This document shows, one piece after another, positions 1 to 5,910 of a stretch of DNA of 10,443 bases. The stretch lies in NCBI GenBank assembly GCA_903910215.1, contig CAIVYV010000192.1, forward strand, positions 1 to 10,443, given 5' to 3'. The DNA comes from an uncultured Pseudomonadota bacterium. GTDB taxonomy: Bacteria; Pseudomonadota; Gammaproteobacteria; Steroidobacterales; Steroidobacteraceae. The notes below the pieces were generated by a model. That model did no database searches. It saw only the letters and a program-made list of their open reading frames with translations, and was not told where the DNA came from. The stretch's first letter is position 1. The number at the start of each line of letters is the position of its first letter. The position numbers and the translations under genes are program-made.

Positions 1-1
1 C

Positions 2-121
2 GGCTATCTCGAGCGAGGGGAGTACAGCCCGAGTTTGATCCTCGCCTTTAAGATTGCCAAGGCGCTTGATGCAGAGATTCCTGCGGTGTTTTCTATCAAG
101 CCCTTCAAAAAAGGAGCATGA
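2..121 (+). CDS. XRE-family transcriptional regulator, C-terminal part (partial)
   Basis: The frame is open from the left edge to a TGA at 119-121 and gives 39 residues. It contains the words YLERGEYSPSL and LAFKIAKALD, then a short tail ending KPFKKGA. This matches the recognition and last helices of small XRE/Cro-type repressors of the YozG kind (usually about 65-80 residues, pattern 'I-E-x-G-x-Y-x-P-S-L-x-L-A-F-K-I-A'). The first helices and the start codon lie outside the window. By family it is a DNA-binding regulator. Its stop lies one base before the GTG of the next gene, so it probably heads and controls the operon that follows; that role is inferred from position. Such regulators are very often paired with a small membrane protein, as here. 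Confidence 0.85.
   Translation, partial: GYLERGEYSPSLILAFKIAKALDAEIPAVFSIKPFKKGA
111..116 (+). promoter_or_regulatory. Ribosome binding site for the GTG start at 123
   Basis: AAGGAG lies six bases before GTG 123, inside the last codons of the XRE gene. It is the strongest Shine-Dalgarno word in this area. It decides the start of the membrane protein in favour of GTG 123 over a more upstream in-frame start at 54, which would overlap the regulator by 68 bases and add an Arg-rich stretch without family support. Confidence 0.75.
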
Positions 122-122
122 C

Positions 123-638
123 GTGTCCGAGCAGCCCAAGAATAAGATTTACTGGACCGAGGGCGTTACTCGGAAAGAAGTACAGACGGCGTTGTCGGCA
201 AATAAATACCCTTTGCTATATCGGCGATCGACAAGAAGGGCGCTAGTGATTGTTTCGATCGTTCTAAGTTTATCTCTCGTTTTTTCCTCATCGATAGAAA
301 GCGAAAAGATGTCGAGCTATGTCTCGGCAATATCTGGCCTACTATTAATAGCGATATATCTCGCACTGCGCATCTCCGTTCGAATGATTGCAGATGCTCC
401 AACCGAGTTGCTCGATGAGCGTCTCATCGCCATTCGCGATCGCACTTACCTGGCTGCCTATAGATGGCTGTCTTTTGTGATTGGCATCGTCTTCGGATTC
501 GCTATCGCAGGTGACTTTTCATTCGGCGTTGATCGCTGGGGTCCCGTTCTCTTTGCACTGGCACTGCTCATCGCTGGCCTTCCAAGCATGATCCTCGCAT
601 GGAAGTTGCCGTCAGAAGTGCAAGCGTCTGAAGACTAG
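123..638 (+). CDS. Small four-helix membrane protein of unknown function, XRE-associated
   Basis: The product is 171 residues from a GTG start supported by AAGGAG at 111-116. A polar N-terminus of about 38 residues (VSEQPKNKIYW...) precedes four hydrophobic segments at about 39-57, 66-86, 113-131 and 139-159. Between helices 2 and 3 lies a charged cytoplasmic-looking loop with the words TELLDERL and AIRDRTYLAAYR. This 'DER...IRDRxY' pattern occurs in uncharacterised membrane proteins encoded next to small XRE regulators, as far as I recognise it. I cannot assign a biochemical function. It lies between the regulator and the secreted peptidase, with 1- and 13-base gaps, so it is likely part of the same operon. 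It could sense envelope state and act on the regulator, or serve the exporter downstream; both ideas are inference. Confidence 0.8.
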   Translation: MSEQPKNKIYWTEGVTRKEVQTALSANKYPLLYRRSTRRALVIVSIVLSLSLVFSSSIESEKMSSYVSAISGLLLIAIYLALRISVRMIADAPTELLDERLIAIRDRTYLAAYRWLSFVIGIVFGFAIAGDFSFGVDRWGPVLFALALLIAGLPSMILAWKLPSEVQASED

Positions 639-651
639 GTTGGAGACATCA

Positions 652-2154
652 ATGGTGAAAATGACTATGTCGGTATCCATTGCCGCCGCGGTGCTTGGCG
701 CGGCTTTACTGATGCCTTCGGCGACTGCATCGGCTACCTATGGCGCGAGTCTGGCGAAGCCATTTATGCAGTGCCGACTCACCGATCCCATGCAATTGCG
801 CTCGATATCGGCGGAGTGTGCCGAGGTGAGTGTGCCGGAGAGCGATGCTGAGGGTAGCCGACGCATTACGCTCTCGGTTGCTCGCATTCCAGCCATCAAC
901 CGAAGAAAGCAGACCGATCCGATCGTGCTTCTTGCTGGCGGGCCTGGGCAAGGAGCGCAACTGTCTTTCACGGCGGTTTCCACGGTTTTCTCACGCACGG
1001 GACGTCAACGAGACATTGTCTTGCTTGACCAGCGAGGCACTGGTCGATCGAACATGCTTTCGTGCGTGACGGAAAGTCGCTCGACGGCCGAAACGTTCGC
1101 CTCAGACACGGCTACCTTCGTCAAGCTAAACGAAAAATGCCTCGAAAAACTTCGTTCGACGAGTGATTTAGGAGCGTATACCACGAGTCACGCCGTACGT
1201 GATCTTGACGCTGTCAGGGCGCTACTCGGTTACGAAAAATTGAATTTTTATGCGGCTTCTTACGGCACACGAGTCGCGCAGCATTACGCGCGTCGATATC
1301 CGGAGCGCGTTCGTAGCATGGTGCTCGACGGCGTGGTGGCACCGGAGACGGTTCTTGGTCCGGAAATTTCGCTAGACGCACAAGTGGCGCTCAATGGTAT
1401 CTGGAAGCGTTGCAATGCAGATAAGCCGTGCCGAGATCGGTTCGGTGACTTGCAGTCGAAAACCATGACACTGCAGAACGTGTTGAAAATAAAACCGCAA
1501 CGGGTTGAAATTCCAAATCCGAGAACCGGAACCACAGAGTCTTTCGACTTTGGGGCTGAGCAACTTGCGGTTGTACTTCGCTTCGGAAGTTACGATCAAT
1601 ATTTTTCAGCCATGCTGCCGCTCGTCGTCACTGAGGCGGCGCGAGGGAATTTTCACCCAATCGGCAGCCTGTTCCTCATGACGGCCGGTAGTGTCCAGGA
1701 CATGATCGCAGTTGGCATGCACAACTCCGTGGTTTGCAGCGAGGACGTTCCTCGATACGACACGGTCTCCGTGGATCGCGCTGCGGTGGCGGCGACCTAT
1801 CTCGGAACGGGGTTTCTCGATGCTTTGCCGCAGATCTGTCGAAATTGGCCGCGTGGGCTCGTCGACGGCGACTTTTTCGAGCCTTTGATAAGCGATGTGC
1901 CGACCTTACTGTTGTCGGGTTCGCTCGACCCAGTGACGCCACCGGATGACGCGGAGCGAGTGGCACGATCGCTGAAAAGCTCACGACATCTTGTGCTGGA
2001 GGGTTCAGGGCACGGACAACTCGCTATTCCTTGCATGGAGCGTGTGCTCGCCGACTTCTATTCCAACGCAGATCCGAAAGCGCTCGATGTTCGCTGTCTT
2101 GATCGGCGAGTTAAACCACCGTTCTGGATATCGCTTGCGGGGTCAACGCCATGA
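652..2154 (+). CDS. Secreted alpha/beta-hydrolase, S33 / TAP-like peptidase
   Basis: The product is 500 residues from ATG 652, preceded by GGAG at 642-645. An in-frame TTG at 640 is less likely because it overlaps that site. A Sec signal (Lys, hydrophobic core, then SATASA) spans residues 1 to about 28, so the enzyme is probably periplasmic or lipid-free secreted. Motifs in order: AGGPGQG at 95-101 (oxyanion region), DQRGTG at 126-131, nucleophile elbow AASYGT with Ser203, SGSLDPVTPP with acid Asp426, and GSGHGQ with His454. This layout is that of proline-iminopeptidase / tripeptidyl-aminopeptidase-like hydrolases with a C-terminal TAP-like domain (family usually 450-550 residues). These release N-terminal residues from short peptides or hydrolyse small esters; the substrate here is unknown. 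The elbow begins with Ala where Gly is usual. Its stop overlaps the ATG of the ABC ATPase gene (ATGA), which indicates translational coupling to an exporter. Confidence 0.9.
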   Translation: MVKMTMSVSIAAAVLGAALLMPSATASATYGASLAKPFMQCRLTDPMQLRSISAECAEVSVPESDAEGSRRITLSVARIPAINRRKQTDPIVLLAGGPGQGAQLSFTAVSTVFSRTGRQRDIVLLDQRGTGRSNMLSCVTESRSTAETFASDTATFVKLNEKCLEKLRSTSDLGAYTTSHAVRDLDAVRALLGYEKLNFYAASYGTRVAQHYARRYPERVRSMVLDGVVAPETVLGPEISLDAQVALNGIWKRCNADKPCRDRFGDLQSKTMTLQNVLKIKPQRVEIPNPRTGTTESFDFGAEQLAVVLRFGSYDQYFSAMLPLVVTEAARGNFHPIGSLFLMTAGSVQDMIAVGMHNSVVCSEDVPRYDTVSVDRAAVAATYLGTGFLDALPQICRNWPRGLVDGDFFEPLISDVPTLLLSGSLDPVTPPDDAERVARSLKSSRHLVLEGSGHGQLAIPCMERVLADFYSNADPKALDVRCLDRRVKPPFWISLAGSTP

Positions 2155-2882
2155 TCACAGTAACGGATCTCACCAAGCAGTTTGGCAAGGTGCAGGCTGT
2201 TCAAGGGGTGAGTTTTGCGGCACCCGACGGTCGGATCACAGGACTTCTTGGCCCCAACGGCGCAGGCAAGTCGACAACACTGCGAATGTTGGCGACGCTC
2301 TTACGCCCTGACTCGGGCGATGCACTGATAGACGGTGAGTCAATCACTACTCACCCAATTGAGGTTCGGCGACGGATCGGAGTTCTGTCGCATGCTAGCG
2401 GTTTGTATCCGCAGCTCACAGCGCGGGAAAACATCCGTTACTTTGCCGAGTTGCATGGTATGGAGCGGCGGGTGGCCGACGACAGAATTGCCGAGCTCGC
2501 AAACCTGTTCGAACTGTCTGAGTTCCTCGATCGAAAAACCAAGGGTTTCTCGCAAGGACAACGACTGAAGACGGCCTTGGCACGCGCTCTCGTGCATCGG
2601 CCGCGAAATCTGATACTCGATGAACCTACTAACGGTCTCGATGTGATGGCAGTGCGCAACCTTCGAGCGTTGCTCCATAAGCTACGCGAGGAGGGGCACT
2701 GCATTCTCTTCTCGAGCCATGTGATGCAGGAAGTGGCGTTGCTATGCGATGAAGTTGTCGTTATTGCACAGGGTCGGGTCGCAGCCGCTGGAACCGTTGA
2801 GTCGCTGCGCGCTGAGGCTGGTGAAGCCACTCTCGAAGATGCGTTTGTCAAATTGATTGGTACGGCGGAGGGGTTGAACTGA
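2151..2882 (+). CDS. ABC transporter ATP-binding protein, NatA-like
   Basis: The product is 243 residues. ATG 2151 overlaps the hydrolase stop as ATGA. It is a complete ABC ATPase: Walker A GPNGAGKS at 34-41, signature SQGQ at 134-137, Walker B LILDEP at 154-159, D-loop NGLD at 161-164 and switch His190 in SSHVMQEV. The Q-loop position reads LSH around residue 81 instead of the usual LPQ, as in a number of NatA-type proteins. The tail TLEDAFVKLIG matches the 'LEDAFL' end of this branch. By family it is the cytoplasmic motor of an ABC-2 exporter; NatAB of Bacillus exports sodium, but relatives export peptides, lipids and drugs, so the substrate cannot be read from this gene. Its partner permease starts on its stop codon. 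Confidence 0.93.
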   Translation: MITVTDLTKQFGKVQAVQGVSFAAPDGRITGLLGPNGAGKSTTLRMLATLLRPDSGDALIDGESITTHPIEVRRRIGVLSHASGLYPQLTARENIRYFAELHGMERRVADDRIAELANLFELSEFLDRKTKGFSQGQRLKTALARALVHRPRNLILDEPTNGLDVMAVRNLRALLHKLREEGHCILFSSHVMQEVALLCDEVVVIAQGRVAAAGTVESLRAEAGEATLEDAFVKLIGTAEGLN

Positions 2883-4063
2883 TGCGCGCGATATTCACCG
2901 TCTTCCGCAAAGAATTTTTCGAAAACTTGCGCGATCGACGCATCCTGCTGTCGGCGTTGGTATTTGGACCGGTATTGGGTCCCGTAGTGCTCGCAGCGCT
3001 CTTACAAATCTCCGTGTCGAAGGGTGAGGCGACATTCGAAAAGCCCATGACTCTTCAGGTCGTTGGTGCCGATAACGCGCCGAACTTGATGACGATGCTC
3101 GAGTCGCGAGACATCAAGATCGAGCGACGGGAAATGACCGAGCAGCAGATCCGAGAGGCGATCACTCAGCGTGAAATCAAGGTCGCGCTGCAAATCCCAT
3201 CCAATTTTTCTGAACGCTGGTCACGGTCTGAACCGGCTGCCGTCCAGATATTCGTCGACAGTTCCGACCAGTTTGGCGGTGATGCCAGCGCGACACGCGT
3301 TTCACGCGCTATCAATTCATATAGTCAGCAAGTATCGCAAACGCGGCTCATGCTACGAGGCGTCGATCCCGTCAGCATGGCTGCCGTCGTCGTTCATGAG
3401 GTTGATGTATCCACTCCAGCGAGTCGGGCGATTTTTGCTCTCGGCATGCTGAGTTACCTGACGATTTTCGCGATGCTATTTGGTGGCATGTATTTGGCGA
3501 TCGACGCCACGGCTGGGGAGCGCGAGCGCGGCTCACTTGAGTCGCTTTTGACGGCCCCCATGCCGCGTGCCCATATCATTTACGGCAAGATTGCTGCGAC
3601 CGCCTCATACATGTTGATTTCGATGGCGCTGACGCTAACGGCCTGTGCCGTTGCGCTGCAATACGTACGTCTAGAGGAACTCGGGATGAGCTTGTCGATG
3701 GACGCATTGACGACGATCAAGCTCTTCGCGGTATCGGCGCCGCTCGCGATTTTCGGAGCAGGACTTCTGACGGTCGTTGCCTCGTTCACCCGAAGTTTCC
3801 GCGAGGCACAAAGCTATCTCACTTTCGCTATCAGTATTCCCACATTCCCGCTGATTTTCGTGGGTTTGCTGCAGGTCGACCCGACCCCGCTAGCCATGGC
3901 GACGCCTTCGTTGAGTCAGCATTTCTTGATGATGGAAATCCTGCGGGGTGAGACGCCAGTGATCACGGATCTGCTGCTTTCCGCATCGGTTACCGCGCTG
4001 ATCGGCACAAGTCTGTGTTGGATCGCGGGGCGCTTGTACGAGCGCGAAGCGATTTTGGGTTAA
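2882..4063 (+). CDS. ABC-2 family permease, NatB-like
   Basis: The product is 393 residues. ATG 2882 shares one base with the ATPase stop, and GGAGGGG lies just upstream. Topology fits ABC-2 exporters: a short cytoplasmic elbow helix (FRKEFFENLRDRR), TM1 at about 22-43, a large extracytoplasmic domain at about 44-180, then five helices at about 183-207, 235-260, 280-302, 309-331 and 360-384. The coupling-helix motif ATAGERERGSLESLLTAP at about 209-226 is the hallmark of the NatB/ABC2_membrane_3 group and contacts the ATPase. It would form the inner-membrane pore with the NatA-like protein. The length is typical, and there is no fused C-terminal CPBP protease, which some NatB relatives carry. 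With a secreted peptidase in the same operon, peptide export or removal of a toxic compound is plausible but unproven. Confidence 0.92.
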   Translation: MRAIFTVFRKEFFENLRDRRILLSALVFGPVLGPVVLAALLQISVSKGEATFEKPMTLQVVGADNAPNLMTMLESRDIKIERREMTEQQIREAITQREIKVALQIPSNFSERWSRSEPAAVQIFVDSSDQFGGDASATRVSRAINSYSQQVSQTRLMLRGVDPVSMAAVVVHEVDVSTPASRAIFALGMLSYLTIFAMLFGGMYLAIDATAGERERGSLESLLTAPMPRAHIIYGKIAATASYMLISMALTLTACAVALQYVRLEELGMSLSMDALTTIKLFAVSAPLAIFGAGLLTVVASFTRSFREAQSYLTFAISIPTFPLIFVGLLQVDPTPLAMATPSLSQHFLMMEILRGETPVITDLLLSASVTALIGTSLCWIAGRLYEREAILG

Positions 4064-4092
4064 AGCGATGACTTTGCTCGGGAGCTAAGAAT

Positions 4093-4128
4093 CGCCCGAG
4101 ATCGAGATGTGAGCCTCGATCCCGGGCG
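4093..4128. terminator. Bidirectional hairpin terminator between convergent genes
   Basis: CGCCCG-A-GATCGAG at 4093-4106 pairs with CTCGATC-C-CGGGCG at 4115-4128. That is 13 base pairs with one A/C mismatch and an eight-base loop. It lies between the permease stop (4063) and the stop of the minus-strand barrel gene (4146). On the + strand TTGCTTTAATTGCTT follows, a weak T-rich tail. The near-symmetric stem can fold in either transcript, which fits shared termination for the two convergent genes. A competing shorter pairing, CTCGGG 4078-4083 with CCCGAG 4095-4100, is also possible. Confidence 0.75.
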
Positions 4129-4145
4129 TTGCTTTAATTGCTTCG

Positions 4146-4844
4146 TTAGAAGCGCCAGCCGAACGAGACGGTCAGAGCTAACGGTTCGTAGTCTGCCTTG
4201 ATTCGGCCGACAGCCCCTTCTTCGCCGTCGAGATCGACGTTCGATACCAGCAGATAGCGAATACCGGTATCGACGAACGCCCTTTCACCGAATGCATAGC
4301 GTGCGCCGAGCAGGGCTTGAATCCCAGTTCCTGAGCCGCTGAACGATCGCTCGACGCCACCGCTCTCGAAGTCGAGATCCACCTCGGTCGCGTACACGGC
4401 GCCGAGGCCGGCATAGGTTCGGGTGCTCGGTGATCCGAATAGATCGAATTCACGCAGTGCGTTCACGGCGATGCTGGTCGACGCATAGTTCCCGTCGCCC
4501 GATGGGCCGCCGGCGGCGAGGGTGAAGACGGGATGATCAACGGACTGGTACATGAACTCCGCCTCGATGCGCCAGGCTTCGCCAACATAGCGGCCGATCG
4601 CGCCACCGGCGACGAGGCCCGTATCGAGGGGTATGGTGGGTGTAACGACACCGGCGGTGCCCGGCCGGGAGTATGAGAGTTGCTGGTCCGATTGCGACGC
4701 GAGACCCAGGGTGCCGGTCGCATACCAGCCCTGCGACTCGGCGGCCATCGCCGCGCTACTTGTCCCAATCACGGCGATCAGCGCCCAAAACGCGCGAGTC
4801 TTGGGGGCTTGCCCCAGCTTGCTCAATACCGAAATACCCAACAT
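4146..4844 (-). CDS. Outer-membrane beta-barrel protein, OmpA/porin-like
   Basis: The product is 232 residues from ATG at 4844, preceded by GGAG seven bases upstream; a TTG further upstream at 4862 would swallow that site. A long signal peptide (KTRAFWALIAVIG, then AAMA) ends near residue 34 before AESQGWYATG. The mature part alternates polar and hydrophobic residues with repeated aromatic-rich strands (GWYATGTLGLAS, WRIEAEFMYQS, RTYAGLGAVYAT, FVDTGIRYLLVS) and ends VSFGWRF, whose terminal Phe is the usual signal for the BAM assembly machinery. Size suits a small barrel of about eight strands. No OmpA-type peptidoglycan domain is present. The precise role (porin, adhesin or structural barrel) cannot be read. 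It is divergent from the LytTR regulator gene across a 190-base spacer and could be one of its targets, which is inference. Confidence 0.85.
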   Translation of the reverse strand: MLGISVLSKLGQAPKTRAFWALIAVIGTSSAAMAAESQGWYATGTLGLASQSDQQLSYSRPGTAGVVTPTIPLDTGLVAGGAIGRYVGEAWRIEAEFMYQSVDHPVFTLAAGGPSGDGNYASTSIAVNALREFDLFGSPSTRTYAGLGAVYATEVDLDFESGGVERSFSGSGTGIQALLGARYAFGERAFVDTGIRYLLVSNVDLDGEEGAVGRIKADYEPLALTVSFGWRF

Positions 4845-5034
4845 GAGGTCACTCCATATCAATTGGAAACACGAGAGGTCATCGCAGCTTCATGATCGCG
4901 ATACGACTTTCGACACGTACGCTAAGCTGCCCGTTGCAAGGTTTCATCGTGTAATGCACCAACGGTCACCTTGTTGAACGAGTGGCGCGTGTGGAAGACC
5001 CGTCCACTGCGTTGGTAGACTGCTCTGAGTTCGG
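4845..5034. promoter_or_regulatory. Divergent regulatory spacer between barrel gene and LytTR regulator gene
   Basis: This 190-base spacer must hold promoters for both directions, but I see no convincing -35/-10 pair. ACCAACGGT at 4958-4966 read on the minus strand is ACCGTTGGT, which fits the general LytTR half-site pattern (W-M-M-GTT-N-R-K) at every position. TGCGTTGGT at 5008-5016 fits at eight of nine, and TCGGTTGGC at 5031-5039, 23 bases further on, is weaker. A separate inverted repeat, GCAGCTT at 4884-4890 and AAGCTGC at 4924-4930, is also present. These are candidate operators only; such short words can arise by chance. Confidence 0.35.
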
Positions 5035-5892
5035 TTGGCTGGTGTTCAAAGCGTGACCCGGGACGACAAATCACTGATTCGATTCGACTTTGTCGAGCCG
5101 TCCTATCTGCTGGCCGTCGGCATCGTGCTATTCGGCGCCTTTCTCACCTTGGGTAGTGATCTCGGGCTAGAGGGGTCGATCCTCTTGATCGGTGTGGTTT
5201 GGGCGCTGCACGTGTCGCTCGGTCTGACGATTCTTCGAGCTAGCGTGATCGGCCTCTCGAGGTGGCGATTGACCGCCCGCTGGGCAGATCCCGGGTTGCT
5301 CGTCGCCGCCGGTCTGGTCACCTCATCGTTGCTCGCACCGATCTCGTTTGCCATTGACCAATCCCTGGTCAGTTTTGGCGTCATGACCGATGACGAGCCG
5401 CTCGTCGATCCTCTGCACTGGCCGATCGGGATTCTCGAGGAGTGGACTCATGTCGTTGGTCCGACATTACTGATTTCGTTACTGCTCGGATTTCCTGCTT
5501 GGTGGTCCAGACGGCGGCTGATCGAAAAGGTATCCGACACGCCGGTCGTATCCGAGCCGGCTCCCTCGAGTGGCTCGTGCTTGCAGCGTTTGCCGCCAGC
5601 CCTAGGTTGCGATTTGATCGCAGCACGATCCGAGTTGCAGTACGTCCGGGTCTACACGACTCGCGGCGACGCGCTGATTCTCGGTGCGCTCAAAGATATC
5701 GCAGAACACTGCGACGACGGTCAGCTCGTGCATCGCACCTGGTGGATTTCCGACAAGCATGTGCGCACTTTGCGGCGGCGTGGATCGCGCTGCTTACTCA
5801 CGCTGTCTAATGGACTGGAAGTGCCGGTCAGTCGACGAAGGCAGCAAGCTTTGGCTAATCAATTCGGGTACAGCGCGACGCTCACGCAGTAA
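5035..5892 (+). CDS. Membrane-anchored LytTR-family DNA-binding regulator
   Basis: The product is 285 residues from TTG 5035; an in-frame stop at 5026 limits extension. GTG 5053 (279 residues) is an equally possible start, and neither has a strong ribosome site. Four hydrophobic segments lie at about 22-41, 48-68, 86-108 and 138-157, then a Pro/Ser linker, then a C-terminal LytTR DNA-binding domain at about 185-278 with the words DLIAARSELQYVRVYTTRGD and LVHRTWWISDKHV. The usual order for LytTR proteins is a response-regulator receiver followed by LytTR; here the receiver is replaced by membrane helices, so it is a one-component regulator that presumably senses something at the membrane. LytTR domains bind direct repeats. 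The carboxylesterase gene starts 18 bases after its stop, so the two are probably co-transcribed, and the barrel gene is divergent. Ligand and targets are unknown. Confidence 0.88.
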   Translation: MAGVQSVTRDDKSLIRFDFVEPSYLLAVGIVLFGAFLTLGSDLGLEGSILLIGVVWALHVSLGLTILRASVIGLSRWRLTARWADPGLLVAAGLVTSSLLAPISFAIDQSLVSFGVMTDDEPLVDPLHWPIGILEEWTHVVGPTLLISLLLGFPAWWSRRRLIEKVSDTPVVSEPAPSSGSCLQRLPPALGCDLIAARSELQYVRVYTTRGDALILGALKDIAEHCDDGQLVHRTWWISDKHVRTLRRRGSRCLLTLSNGLEVPVSRRRQQALANQFGYSATLTQ

Positions 5893-5910
5893 TCAGCAGG
5901 AGTTTTATCG

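Noticed and set aside
1676..1984. Open frame of 102 codons on the minus strand inside the S33 hydrolase gene
   Set aside because: Its translation is Arg/Pro-rich without domain features, and it lies opposite a well-conserved catalytic domain; it is a shadow of the real gene.
1991..2311. Open frame of 106 codons across the hydrolase-ATPase junction
   Set aside because: It covers the His region of the hydrolase and the Walker A of the ATPase in another frame; both real frames are clear and no frameshift is needed.
2438..2851. Open frame of 137 codons on the minus strand opposite the ATPase gene
   Set aside because: Ser/Arg-rich composition with no recognisable domain, antisense to the signature and Walker B region.
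4934..4955. TTGCAA and TGTAAT as a sigma-70 promoter for the LytTR gene
   Set aside because: The spacer is only ten bases, too short for a functional -35/-10 pair.
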